From Chromatiales bacterium (GTDB lineage Bacteria; Pseudomonadota; Gammaproteobacteria; Steroidobacterales; Woeseiaceae), in NCBI GenBank assembly GCA_004282875.1, contig SHLT01000001.1, positions 85,366-149,365 of the forward strand: a DNA stretch of 64,000 nt, written 5' to 3'. The stretch's first letter is position 1; each line of letters opens with the position of its first letter. The notes below the pieces were generated by a model. That model was not told the DNA's origin. It did not search any database and worked only from the letters and a program-made list of their open reading frames with translations. A program made the translations under genes and the position numbers. This document shows, piece by piece, positions 17,718 to 26,656 of the stretch.

Positions 17718-19502
17718 CTATTCGCCGCGGCGCGGAATGTCCTCCCCGAGCATCAGGGCGCGCACGAAACGAACTGGCGGCGAACCATAGGACAGCACCT
17801 GGTCGTGGTAGCGGCGCAGCGTAAACTCGTCACCCCAGAGTTCCTCGACGGCCGCACGCATCTCGAGGTGCTCCTGGTAACCGACGAAATAAGTGGAGAG
17901 CTGTGCTGAAGTCAGCTGCGCACGTACCCACTTACCCGCGGCTTCGCGTTCTTCCTGGAAGCCGCCTTCGACCATTAGCTTCATGGCGGCGTCCCGCGTC
18001 ATACCATCGACGTGAATGGCCGAGTCGATAATCGCATTGGTGATGGCGCGCAGGTACCACTTCAGGTTGATCAGCTTCATCAATGGATCGTGGTTCTGGT
18101 AGCCGGCCTCGATCATCATTTGCTCGGCATACACGCCCCAACCTTCGACAAACGGTCCCGACCACAGGACGCTGCGCAGCGTCGACGGGTAGCGATTGCT
18201 CAAAGCCAGTTGCAGGTAGTGCCCCGGCACGCCCTCGTGAATGGTCAGGTCCTGAATCGAGTACAGGTTGTACTCGCGCAGAAACGATTCAACCTGCTCT
18301 TCGGTCCAGTCATCGGGCAACGGGGCCACGGCATAGAATGCCGGCTGGTCCCGGTCGAGAGGGCCGGGCGGGTCCAGGTAAGCAACCGTTACGCCACGCT
18401 GGAATTCCGGCATGATGATGATCTCAACCGGTTCCTCGGGCATCGTGACGATGTTGTGTTCGATGACGAAGTCGATCGCTTCCTGCAACTGTTGTTTTGC
18501 AACGTCGACGATGCCGTCACGGGGTGGCAGCTTCCGGTAGGCTTCTTCGAGCGCAGCGCGGATGATGGCCTGCTTGTAGGCCTCGTCCGGACTGTCAGGA
18601 AACGTCGTCATCGGATGCGTCTTGAGATAGACGATCTTGGCGACCTCGAACATCTCGTTGCGGACCTTTTCGTACTCTTGCTCGGCGCGCGCCGTAATGT
18701 CCTTGCGGCTCAGGGGCGAATTCAGCGCGAACGCGAGCTTCGTGTCGTAGAGCGCCTCGCCGACGCGGAAATCGCCGTTGGCGCGCGGCAACAACTCTTC
18801 CTCGAGCCACGTCTGGTGATCGGCAACCGCATTCCTGGCCGTTTCGATCGCGGCGCTGAGTCGCGCCTGTTGTTCGCTCGTCAGCACATCCATGCGCGGG
18901 ATGATCATCGTGTCGATGATTGAATTCAGGCCGGGATTCTGGGCGATTGCCGTTTCGGCGTGAATTTTCGGAACACGGGACGGTTCGAGCGAGCCTCGTG
19001 CCTCTTCCAGGAAGCGCGGTATTTGTTCCAGCCGCGCGGTGGCCGACACGAGCCGCTGCTCAAGCGGGGCAAAATCGCGGGCCAGCAGCCCGTAAATAGC
19101 GCCGCCGGAAATATTGATGTAATAGAGAGGATTCCAGGCCCATTCGCGCAGCGTCTCTATCGACCAGGTGCTGGACTCGATTTCGTGCAACAGGAGCTCG
19201 GCATCAACCTGGTTGGCGCGTGAAAGCTCGTTGCGGTCCAGCGCCTCCAGCGCCGCCTGGTACTCGCGCAGCAGCTCCAATGATTCTGCCCGGGCCGCAT
19301 CGTCGACGCGATCGAGTTCGTCATCGGCACGGTGGTCGCCGATAATCGTTGCGGTGGCCGGCGAAAAGTTGGCCAGGTCGTTCAGGTACTCGTCAGCGAG
19401 ATTGCCGAATGCCTCGTCGGTCGGCGTGCCGGCGAAAGCGGCTGAAGCAAAAAGGCAGATGAGAGAAACAGGTACTAGTCGAATCACAGGGCGCCCTCGC
19501 AT
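17718..19502 (-). CDS. DUF885 family exported hydrolase
   Basis: A 594-residue member of the DUF885 family, distant M32/M3-like metallopeptidase-type proteins. The signature TIHEGVPGHYLQLALSNR holds an HExxxxH-like motif, and the downstream region WGVYAEQMMIEAGYQNHDPLMKL supplies further candidate ligands. The start at 19502 gives a Sec signal peptide (LVPVSLICLFASAAFA, then GTPTDEAF), so the protein is likely periplasmic; the longer track start would read through the divergent gene. Substrate unknown. It stands alone, divergent from the L,D-transpeptidase gene. Confidence 0.85.
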   Translation of the reverse strand: MRGRPVIRLVPVSLICLFASAAFAGTPTDEAFGNLADEYLNDLANFSPATATIIGDHRADDELDRVDDAARAESLELLREYQAALEALDRNELSRANQVDAELLLHEIESSTWSIETLREWAWNPLYYINISGGAIYGLLARDFAPLEQRLVSATARLEQIPRFLEEARGSLEPSRVPKIHAETAIAQNPGLNSIIDTMIIPRMDVLTSEQQARLSAAIETARNAVADHQTWLEEELLPRANGDFRVGEALYDTKLAFALNSPLSRKDITARAEQEYEKVRNEMFEVAKIVYLKTHPMTTFPDSPDEAYKQAIIRAALEEAYRKLPPRDGIVDVAKQQLQEAIDFVIEHNIVTMPEEPVEIIIMPEFQRGVTVAYLDPPGPLDRDQPAFYAVAPLPDDWTEEQVESFLREYNLYSIQDLTIHEGVPGHYLQLALSNRYPSTLRSVLWSGPFVEGWGVYAEQMMIEAGYQNHDPLMKLINLKWYLRAITNAIIDSAIHVDGMTRDAAMKLMVEGGFQEEREAAGKWVRAQLTSAQLSTYFVGYQEHLEMRAAVEELWGDEFTLRRYHDQVLSYGSPPVRFVRALMLGEDIPRRGE

Positions 19503-19557
19503 ATCGGGTTGTGCGGCCGACCTTAGCATGGTCTCCGCAGCCCTGTAAGATCGGCAT

Positions 19558-20454
19558 ATGCCAAGAATTCTTGCCGTACTGAACCTGCTCTGCATCGCGA
19601 ATCTTTCGTGGTCGGAGCCGGTACCGGCCTGGCTGGTGCGCCTGCCCGAAAGCACTCCGACGGTGTTCGTGGCAGAAACTAAAGAATCGGCATTCCATCG
19701 CTTCGATCGAACGGCAAATGGCGTGACCAGGGGGCGGCAGGAGTACATGTCCATCGGTCAGGCCGGGGCCGGCAAGCAACGTGCAGGTGACCAGCGCACG
19801 CCGCTGGGTATCTACTTTGTCACAGAGCAACTTGACACGTCGCGCCTCCACGAAAAATACGGCGTCACGGCCTTTCCGCTCGATTACCCGAACGCGTGGG
19901 ATCGGCGCCTCGGGCGCACGGGTGACGGCATCTGGGTGCACGGGGTTGATGCAAACGGCGGAAACCGTCCACCGCTCGATACCGACGGCTGTATCGCGCT
20001 GCCTAATGATCGCCTGCTTGCGTTGGAGGACCTGTTCGCCCCGAACGTGACGCCGGTCCTTATTGCGCAGGAACTCGCGTGGAGCGAGCCCAGCGTTGTT
20101 GCGGCGCTACGCGTCGCGCTCGAGGAGGCGGTGACGGGCTGGGCCGGGAGTCTCGAGAGGGGCGATATGGCGACCTGGCTCGACTACTACGACGAGTCCT
20201 TCGAGCACTGGGGCATGAGCAAACCCGAGTGGGTGGCATTCAGCCTGCAGACGACAGGCCAGCGGCCTATAGAGAGCGTCACGGTCAGTGAGCTGCTGTT
20301 GCTGGGGGATCCGGTGGAGGAGGGTCTCTACCTCAGCCGCTTCAGGCTCGAAGTCAGGGAGGCGGACGTGGGCAGCGTCGTTTCCATGCGCCGAATGTAC
20401 TGGCGCCGCTCAGGGAGCGGCGCCTTTAGAATCGTTGCTGAGGACAGCGGCTAG
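19558..20454 (+). CDS. L,D-transpeptidase family protein with C-terminal NTF2-like domain
   Basis: A 298-residue exported protein. A signal peptide ends near LSWSEP. Residues about 30-175 form the YkuD domain: QRTPLGIYFVTEQ, GDGIWVHGVD and the active-site Cys in TDGCIALPN. The C-terminal 120 residues (WAGSLERGDMATWLDYYDESFEHWG) look like an NTF2/SnoaL-type fold, an architecture known from L,D-transpeptidase-like envelope enzymes. It could cross-link peptidoglycan or remove attached lipoprotein. Its stop overlaps the convergent dsbA stop (CTAG). Confidence 0.87.
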   Translation: MPRILAVLNLLCIANLSWSEPVPAWLVRLPESTPTVFVAETKESAFHRFDRTANGVTRGRQEYMSIGQAGAGKQRAGDQRTPLGIYFVTEQLDTSRLHEKYGVTAFPLDYPNAWDRRLGRTGDGIWVHGVDANGGNRPPLDTDGCIALPNDRLLALEDLFAPNVTPVLIAQELAWSEPSVVAALRVALEEAVTGWAGSLERGDMATWLDYYDESFEHWGMSKPEWVAFSLQTTGQRPIESVTVSELLLLGDPVEEGLYLSRFRLEVREADVGSVVSMRRMYWRRSGSGAFRIVAEDSG

Positions 20455-21290
20455 CGAATGCCCTCGCGGACAGTGAGTTCCTCAATGAGTTCGATCAACT
20501 CGTCGTAGCCGCCGGCCTGTGCCGCGCTCGTGCGGTACTTGCCATTGACCACGACTGTCGGCACCGACGTGATGCCGTAGCGACGGATCAGGTCGCCACC
20601 CTTGCGCATTCTCGTGTTCACCTCGAACGAACTCCAGGTCCTGTTGAAGTCCTCGGAGGAAACGCCGAAGCGCGCGAACAGGCGCTCCACTGCGTCTTTC
20701 GACAACAGTTGATTGCCGCGATCGTGAAACTCGCTGAACACAGCCATGTGGAATGCGTCTGGATCTTCGAGAGTGCCGTTTTCCCCGAGGATGCTTTGCG
20801 TGTAATAGATCTGTGCGTGCAAAATGCCAGCCTGGTTCCAGGGCGCAGGGATGCGCACAAAACGAATCCCGGGATCCTTGTCGGCCTCCCAGCGATTCAG
20901 GAACGGATCGAGCGTGCGGCAATGCGGGCAGCTGTACATGAACGCTTCGGAGACTTCGATCTTGTCGGCGCCGCCGAACGTCGTCTGGGCGGGCACCAGG
21001 CGAGTGTAATGCTGACCTTCCTTGAATTTCCACTCGCGGTTCAGGGCTTCGTTCGTGTCGGCAACGGCCAGCAGGATAGGCTCGTCCTCGGAATCTTCGA
21101 CGGCGTCGGATTCTTCGACCAGCTCGATCTCTTCGTCAGCGGCCTCTTCGAGCGCAGCTTGGGTCGCGACCTCAGCTGCGGGCGCCTCCTCGACCGCGAC
21201 GGCTTCCTGTGCGGCCGGTGCCGGCTGTTCTTCCTTGCTGCAGGCCCCGAGAACAAGGGCCATGACGGCAATCCAGACAATATGCTTCAT
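20451..21290 (-). CDS. dsbA: Thiol:disulfide interchange protein DsbA, lipoprotein form
   Basis: Periplasmic oxidase that introduces disulfides into exported proteins. The thioredoxin-like domain has the active site CPHC (FMYSCPHCRTLDPFL) and the cis-Pro loop ITSVPTVVVNGKY. The N-terminus is a lipoprotein signal with lipobox LGAC (Cys17), followed by a long Glu/Ala-rich linker of about 50 residues, which is longer than in classical DsbA and would hold the domain away from the membrane. It follows cytochrome c4 in the same direction, a conserved gammaproteobacterial order. Confidence 0.92.
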   Translation of the reverse strand: MKHIVWIAVMALVLGACSKEEQPAPAAQEAVAVEEAPAAEVATQAALEEAADEEIELVEESDAVEDSEDEPILLAVADTNEALNREWKFKEGQHYTRLVPAQTTFGGADKIEVSEAFMYSCPHCRTLDPFLNRWEADKDPGIRFVRIPAPWNQAGILHAQIYYTQSILGENGTLEDPDAFHMAVFSEFHDRGNQLLSKDAVERLFARFGVSSEDFNRTWSSFEVNTRMRKGGDLIRRYGITSVPTVVVNGKYRTSAAQAGGYDELIELIEELTVREGIR

Positions 21291-21318
21291 AGTAACTTCC
21301 TGCCTCTCTCTGCGATGT

Positions 21319-21972
21319 CTATCTCAGACCCTGAACATAGGAAGAAAGTGCCTCAATATCTTCCTTGCTGAGACGCACAGCGATGTCACGCATGATTTTC
21401 GTCTTGCCATCGGTCCGGCGCGTGCCGGCGGCGTAATCGTTCAATTGCTTGGCGGTGTAGGCGGCGTGTTGTCCCTGCAGCGCCGGATACTTCGCCGCAG
21501 GGTTGCCACGCCCGGTCGGGCCATGGCATGCGATGCAGGCGGCTGCACCCGATTCAGGATCACCACCCCGGTACAGTGCTTCGCCGTGATCGACCAGCGA
21601 GGCGTCAGCGACAGCTTGTGCCGCAGCCGGCAGACTCTCGAAATAAACGGCGAGGTCGGCAATATCCTCGTCCGATAGCGACATGGCCTGGCTCGACATC
21701 AGCGGGTCGTTGCGCGGAGCGACCCCTTCGGCGGGCACCATGCTGGCCCGGAAAGCGTGGAGCTGGGCCTGCACATACGGTGCATTCTGACCGGCGATGT
21801 TGGGCCACAAGGCGTTGGCGCTGTTGCCTTCGGCACCATGACAGGCCGTGCATGTCAGTGCCTTGGCATTGCCGTCTTCAGCCGAGCCGTCAACAAGGCT
21901 GTCTGCCAGACCTGGGGTTGCGACGAGCGCCAGACCGGCTGTCGCGATAAGCGTAGCGAGCTTGATTTTCAT
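21319..21972 (-). CDS. Dihaem cytochrome c4
   Basis: A 217-residue periplasmic cytochrome c with a signal peptide (ATLIATAGLALVATPGLA) and two CxxCH haem sites, CTACHGAEGN and CIACHGPTGRGNP, each in a half of similar sequence. The axial Met regions are seen as MSSQAMSLSD and TKIMRDIAVRLS. Cytochrome c4 passes electrons to terminal oxidases. Order engB, cytochrome c4, dsbA is common in Gammaproteobacteria. The 159-bp spacer to engB must contain both promoters. Confidence 0.93.
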   Translation of the reverse strand: MKIKLATLIATAGLALVATPGLADSLVDGSAEDGNAKALTCTACHGAEGNSANALWPNIAGQNAPYVQAQLHAFRASMVPAEGVAPRNDPLMSSQAMSLSDEDIADLAVYFESLPAAAQAVADASLVDHGEALYRGGDPESGAAACIACHGPTGRGNPAAKYPALQGQHAAYTAKQLNDYAAGTRRTDGKTKIMRDIAVRLSKEDIEALSSYVQGLR

Positions 21973-22131
21973 AGTGTCTAACCGTTACTTTCCTGCGCCG
22001 GCGCGGGCCAACGCTGCGATAATGTCCATAGAGCCAGATTTGTCCTCTGAGTCGCACCGGATTCGGTGCCGGGATTCGATGCCTCGGACTCAGCAAGCGC
22101 GAATTATACACACAATCCACGGGGCATACCC

Positions 22132-22728
22132 ATGTCGCAGTACCCACAAGCAGCCTTCATTAAGAGCGCCAACGCGCCCTCCCAGTTTGTCCAGGATGAG
22201 GGCGCCGAAGTGGCGTTTGCGGGCCGCTCGAATGCCGGTAAGTCCAGCGCGATCAACGTCATCGTGAACCGTCGCCAGTTTGCCCGCACGAGCAAGACCC
22301 CGGGCCGGACGCAGCTCGTGAACTTCTTTACGCTGGCGGACGGCAAGCGCCTCGTGGACCTGCCGGGCTACGGATTTGCCAAAGTGGCCAGCAGCATGCG
22401 CAACCACTGGGCGGATCTCATGGCCGACTATTTTGAGACCCGCAAGAGCCTCGCCGGCATGTTCCTGATCGTGGATATCCGGCGCCAGCTGACCGACTTC
22501 GACCGCCAGATGCTGGCCTTCGCCGAAGCGGTGGGCTTGCCCACGCACGTGCTGCTGACCAAGGCCGACAAACTGAAACGGGGGCAGGCGGCCAAAGCGC
22601 TGCTCGAGGTCCGTCGGGATCTCGGCGAGGTGGCGACGGTGCAGCACTTTTCGGCGCTGACGCGGCAGGGAGAGGGGGAAGCCCGGGCGAAGCTCGAGGA
22701 ATTCCTTGCCCAGGATCGCGAGCAATAA
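22132..22728 (+). CDS. engB: Ribosome biogenesis GTP-binding protein YsxC/EngB
   Basis: Essential GTPase for large ribosomal subunit assembly. The 198 residues contain all G motifs: AFAGRSNAGKSSAINVI (G1), KTPGRTQLVNFF (G2 region), DLPGYGFAK (G3), LLTKADKL (G4) and QHFSAL (G5). The ATG at 22132 (MSQYPQAAFIKSANAPSQF) is the usual family start; the track start is longer. Its 3' end faces the putative small RNA gene, as engB faces spf in E. coli. Confidence 0.96.
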   Translation: MSQYPQAAFIKSANAPSQFVQDEGAEVAFAGRSNAGKSSAINVIVNRRQFARTSKTPGRTQLVNFFTLADGKRLVDLPGYGFAKVASSMRNHWADLMADYFETRKSLAGMFLIVDIRRQLTDFDRQMLAFAEAVGLPTHVLLTKADKLKRGQAAKALLEVRRDLGEVATVQHFSALTRQGEGEARAKLEEFLAQDREQ

Positions 22729-22759
22729 AAAGCCCCGAAGCACGTCCGTGCCCCGGGGC
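22726..22759 (-). terminator. Rho-independent terminator of the putative small RNA
   Basis: On the minus strand a stem of GCCCCG pairing with CGGGGC (22732-22737 with 22754-22759) is extended by an inner GCAC/GTGC helix, and is followed by TTTTT. The T-run is on the minus strand only, so it does not serve engB, and no minus-strand protein gene lies upstream. That is what first suggested an RNA gene. Confidence 0.8.
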
Positions 22760-22836
22760 CGAAGAAGCAACAGGCTTGGGGTTACCTTGTTGCACGCCTG
22801 CTTAGGGAGGTAAACAGGCGAGTGACTTACGCACTC
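22726..22836 (-). ncRNA. Putative trans-acting small RNA at the Spot 42/ErsA locus
   Basis: A leftward transcript of about 110 nt is suggested by consecutive hairpins and a terminator. In RNA sense: GAGTG-CGTAAGT-CACTC at the 5' end; CGCCTG, a 14-base loop with TTTACCTCCCTAA, CAGGCG; then GCAACA, a loop with ACCCC, TGTTGC; then the terminator stem. The CCTCCC loop is complementary to Shine-Dalgarno sequences, as in many sRNAs. The locus is convergent with engB and on the polA strand, the position of Spot 42 in E. coli and ErsA in Pseudomonas. No ORF fits it. Transcription is not shown by sequence alone. Confidence 0.7.
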
Positions 22837-22843
22837 AGAATAA

Positions 22844-22871
22844 TTAGAGCGTCGCGTTTCAGCAGAGTTCC
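22844..22871 (-). promoter_or_regulatory. Candidate sigma-E (RpoE/AlgU-type) promoter for the small RNA
   Basis: Minus strand GGAACTC (22871-22865), spacer 16 bp, TCTAA (22848-22844). The RpoE/AlgU consensus is GGAACTT, 15-17 bp, TCTAA or TCTGA, so one base differs in the -35. A start about 7-8 bases downstream falls near 22836, at the first predicted hairpin. ErsA of Pseudomonas is reported to depend on AlgU, which fits. Confidence 0.6.
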
Positions 22872-23064
22872 CCAATCGCCGTAACATCATGATTTTCAGC
22901 GGAATTTAGTTTGGAGTGATTCTAATCCACCTGTTGTGTGGGCACCGATAACACCCGTGATTCCCGTCTCTTGTCCTAGTGTGACGCACTCGTCGCAATT
23001 TTCAGGATGCCCAACGTAGTATGGCGATTCCTGAAGAATGGCATAACGACAAGAAAGGTCTTCA

Positions 23065-26000
23065 ATGTCCAAGTCCAAGATAGTCCGATTCGGAATCCTG
23101 TTGTTCGTGCTGGGCGGGCTGGTCGTCTTCAAGCTTACCTACGAGCCGCCCTACGATGCGCAGGACGAGCCGTACGACGTCATCTACGGGGAAATGGCTG
23201 GGAACGGACGCCCGAATACTGAACGCAAGCCCCTCGAACCTGCGCAGGTGCACGGGGTTGGCAGGGACCGTTGGAAGGCTCCGCCATCCGCCTGGTTGCA
23301 AAACGAACGGGCTCTGGCCGAGACGACACTTGCACGATCGGATATCGATCTCCTGATTCTGCCACTTCAGGGCGACAAGAACGCATTCGATCCTATTGAG
23401 CGTGCTTTGATAACGCGGCTTGTCAGTCAGAGTGTCGCAGCAAGCGAGCGCTTTGCAGTCGCCAACCCGACAGCCGTCATGCGCTACCTGGGCATGAATC
23501 GAACGCAGTACCCAAGCAAGGAAGTGAACGATCTCGCGCGGCTGGCGCGGGCGAAACGTGTTCTGATCATGGAGTCTGAACACGACCGGCAAGGCCATTG
23601 GTATCTGAGCGCGAACCTGTACGACCCGAGCGTCAACGAAAACACGGCGACGAAGGTGTGGACCAAGCTCGAGTATTCAGCGGAGCGCCCGCCGGTGTTT
23701 GCGCTGGCAGAAATCCTTGATGAAGTGGCGGAGTTTGCGAGTGGTAGAGGATCACGAATAACGGCACGCCGCGCTCGCTTCGACCCCGCCGAATTTCAGT
23801 TTCCGGTGTCTGTCGAGAAGGCCAGAGAGCAATCGCGTATGTCTTCTATCCATGCGGCAGCCCACTTGCAGCTCTTAGCCATGTTGCATCCCGCAGGCGA
23901 ATACAACGATGCGCGGCTCCAGTTGCTCGAGCGATCGTTTGTCGAGTTGGCTAAAGCATCCCCAACTTCTGCCTATCACCGGTATTTCAAGGCACGTGCG
24001 CTGGCTTACCTTGGCCGAAGAAAAGCGGCGGTCAACATGCTCACTGAGCCGCGGAACCGGCATGAGGCAGCTCTTCTTGATGCCCTGAACGGCAATCTCC
24101 CAGCGTTGAGAGATTACGTAGTGGACTCCGGGACAACCCCGTTGGACTTCATGGTGTTGAAGGATATGCAATTTGTTGAGTCGCGGTATTGGGACAGGCT
24201 GGATCGTGATTACGTGGAGCAGTTCGCAATCGACAATCTGCCCTGGGCGCCGATAATCTACCGCTCTCTTATGGAATATGAAGGATGGGGGAGCCCCACC
24301 ACCGCGTATATCAAGGTCGGTCTGGAGGAGCTCGCTCCCGTTGATGGCGACTCACTCGAGGCATACATCGATGGTCAGACCGTTATTGGGAAATACCCGG
24401 ATGAGCTGGACCTACTACGTCAATTGTGGCGCCACATTGACGCAATCCAGACGCCGGAGCAATTGCAGAGCCTGAGAGAAGTCGAAAATCACACGACCGT
24501 CACCGCAGTTGACGTTGCTGAGATTGCAAAGGCGATCGCCGTCTCTGATCACATACGAGAAATACACGAGGATCTTACAAGGCGTGGGCTTCCCGAGTCC
24601 GCACTGCGGACGATCGCCGAGTTCGAGCCCATCTTCTCTGGGCATCCGGAAGTCACTCTGATGATGGCGGAGGCGCTTCGACAGCAGGCACAGGATGTCC
24701 AGGGTGCAGAGATGCAAACTCTGACACGAAAATACCTTGAAGCCAGACTGAATGGTTTCTCCTGGTCGACAAACCTGTCGCCCAGAGCGATCGATGTGGC
24801 TCGTCGGTATTCAAATGCGCTCTCGAGAGTATCCCCAACTTCCATCCAAGGCTATTCGAGGACAGCGTTTGCGGGATATTCGCGCCGATACTTTGAATGG
24901 CCCAGAGGAGAGGGCTGGTTTCACGAGGTTGTTCCCCGGGAAATCCAAAGCGGTGCTCTGGACGAGTGCCTGGATGTCACGTGGACCAGCTTCTGGTGCC
25001 TGGGAGCGAAGATCGAAGAGGAAGCCAAGTCCGGCGGTGAGCCACAAGAGATTCGTGACGAGTTGCTTGCCGAACATTCCGACCGGTTTATTGGAAATCC
25101 ACGGCGAGCTGAGTTCAACGTCATGTTTGCAAGGAAGTTTGGCGACGGTGACGTTGACCTCCGAGTTCTTCAGGAGCAGGTGGACGCCGGGTCTCCATCC
25201 TGGAATATTTATGAAGCGCTCGGCCGTATCTACAAACGTCGAGGAGACTACGTAGCAGCACAGCAAACATGGTTGTCCTATCCGGACTTCAATACCGGCG
25301 ATGGGCGAGTTTCTGTCGGTGACTCCCAGAACGCAGACTTTGCTGCGTCACAGTTCTTCTGGATTGGGCAACATGAACTCGCTCTGCCTCTTCTTTACAT
25401 AGCCGCGGAAAGCGGTACCGGCTCCAGCGGGAGCATGGCCTCCGCGCAACGGTTGGCGCTTATCGCCGGCGACCTGGAACTGGCCAGGGGATGGGCCGCG
25501 GAGCGCGTTCGCAGGTACCAGAGCAAACATGGCGCTCGAGATCTAATGGAACTACTTCACGTTACAGGGGAGTCGACTCGCGCATGGACCCTCTTCGAAC
25601 AGATGCATGTGTCATGGCGAGAGCCGGAGATTTGGTCGAGCGCATTGGTAGGGCATCGACTGGAGTCGGCTAGCACCGGGTCGATCGCCGAGTGGATTGC
25701 CGAGTCCACGTTCCTAGACGATTCCGACTCCGGAGCTCGAAGGTCCGGGGGCGCAATGGATTTGGCACCACGCTATCTGTTACTGGCGGGACAGATGGAC
25801 AGGACTCCCAGCCCTGATTTCCCGGCATTGGTATCTGACGCCTACTCGCGGCCAGGGTCTCAAAGGCGACCGCAGAACGATCCGAAGTTCGTGGCCGGCA
25901 ACCCCGATCTCGAAAAAGCGAAGGCTGCCTACGCGGACACAGGATTCGAACACGTCTACCCGAGGCTCGCAGCTGCAATGTCAGCATTCCTGAATGGTGA

Positions 26001-26640
26001 CTACGAACGTGCCCACAATGCGTTTCTTAATGCTGCTTCTTACAGGGACCTGGGTGAATACACGTCATACTACGCAATCAGTGCTGCAGAGTTGGGGCGC
26101 GAAGAGCATGTGGCGGCAGCGCTCGGTGTCAGGTTCTCAGAGTATCAAGAGCGGCTTAGAAATGAGCGAGTCGGAGGCGAAGGTCTCGGGGAGTTTTTTG
26201 ACGACTATCTGGCATTCGCTGTGCTCGCAGCGTTCGACGGGCAGCACGACGAGGCGCTTCGCTACTTGAAGCTTGCGCTAAATGATCGCCCGTTCCTCGG
26301 GCGCCGCACGATCTACCCGATGTACCAGTTGGTTGACGTGGCTGACAGGCTGTTTGAAGAGACAGGGGCCCAGGAGTATAGAGAGTTCGCGTTCGACCTC
26401 AGCCGCCGACATACGGTTATTTTGCCAATGCATGGCTGGGCCTATTTCGTCGTGGCCAAATACAGCGAAGTGCATGTAGAGCGAATCAAGGCCGCAGCAT
26501 CCGGGTTGCACCTGGATCCGTTATCAGAACGCGGTAGCAAGTTGCCGAGAGACGTTCTGGACGATGCGAGAGAATTACTCGATAGATCCGGTCCGCCGTT
26601 TCTGCGACGCGCAGAAACAGGACTGCCCCAGTCGACTTGA
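23065..26640 (+). CDS. Large membrane-anchored TolB-N/TPR-like protein of unknown function
   Basis: A 1191-residue protein I cannot assign to a named family. An N-terminal hydrophobic helix (FGILLFVLGGLVVF, residues 9-22) should anchor it in the inner membrane. Residues about 92-230 (LILPLQGD, then ALITRLVSQSVAASERFAV, LARAKRVLIMESE, YLSANLYDP, VFALAEILDEVAEF) recall the TolB-like N-terminal domain found before TPR repeats in adenylate cyclase-like regulators. The rest is alpha-helical with TPR-like pairs, no cyclase and no helix-turn-helix. It lies between the small RNA and polA, where most relatives have no gene, and its base composition looks somewhat lower in GC. Inserted accessory gene is likely. 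Confidence 0.7.
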   Translation: MSKSKIVRFGILLFVLGGLVVFKLTYEPPYDAQDEPYDVIYGEMAGNGRPNTERKPLEPAQVHGVGRDRWKAPPSAWLQNERALAETTLARSDIDLLILPLQGDKNAFDPIERALITRLVSQSVAASERFAVANPTAVMRYLGMNRTQYPSKEVNDLARLARAKRVLIMESEHDRQGHWYLSANLYDPSVNENTATKVWTKLEYSAERPPVFALAEILDEVAEFASGRGSRITARRARFDPAEFQFPVSVEKAREQSRMSSIHAAAHLQLLAMLHPAGEYNDARLQLLERSFVELAKASPTSAYHRYFKARALAYLGRRKAAVNMLTEPRNRHEAALLDALNGNLPALRDYVVDSGTTPLDFMVLKDMQFVESRYWDRLDRDYVEQFAIDNLPWAPIIYRSLMEYEGWGSPTTAYIKVGLEELAPVDGDSLEAYIDGQTVIGKYPDELDLLRQLWRHIDAIQTPEQLQSLREVENHTTVTAVDVAEIAKAIAVSDHIREIHEDLTRRGLPESALRTIAEFEPIFSGHPEVTLMMAEALRQQAQDVQGAEMQTLTRKYLEARLNGFSWSTNLSPRAIDVARRYSNALSRVSPTSIQGYSRTAFAGYSRRYFEWPRGEGWFHEVVPREIQSGALDECLDVTWTSFWCLGAKIEEEAKSGGEPQEIRDELLAEHSDRFIGNPRRAEFNVMFARKFGDGDVDLRVLQEQVDAGSPSWNIYEALGRIYKRRGDYVAAQQTWLSYPDFNTGDGRVSVGDSQNADFAASQFFWIGQHELALPLLYIAAESGTGSSGSMASAQRLALIAGDLELARGWAAERVRRYQSKHGARDLMELLHVTGESTRAWTLFEQMHVSWREPEIWSSALVGHRLESASTGSIAEWIAESTFLDDSDSGARRSGGAMDLAPRYLLLAGQMDRTPSPDFPALVSDAYSRPGSQRRPQNDPKFVAGNPDLEKAKAAYADTGFEHVYPRLAAAMSAFLNGDYERAHNAFLNAASYRDLGEYTSYYAISAAELGREEHVAAALGVRFSEYQERLRNERVGGEGLGEFFDDYLAFAVLAAFDGQHDEALRYLKLALNDRPFLGRRTIYPMYQLVDVADRLFEETGAQEYREFAFDLSRRHTVILPMHGWAYFVVAKYSEVHVERIKAAASGLHLDPLSERGSKLPRDVLDDARELLDRSGPPFLRRAETGLPQST
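26598..26618. other. 8-bp stem-loop inside the 3' end of the large gene
   Basis: GTTTCTGC and GCAGAAAC pair perfectly around a 5-base loop, 20 bp before the stop of the large gene and just before convergent polA. No T-run is present. It may slow convergent transcription, but could equally be chance. Confidence 0.25.
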
Positions 26641-26656
26641 CCCTGCGTCGCTGGAT

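Noticed and set aside
22896-23132. Minus-strand 78-residue ORF between the small RNA and the large gene
   Set aside because: It overlaps the start of the large gene, has no family motif and no ribosome site. It is more likely part of the untranslated region upstream of the small RNA.
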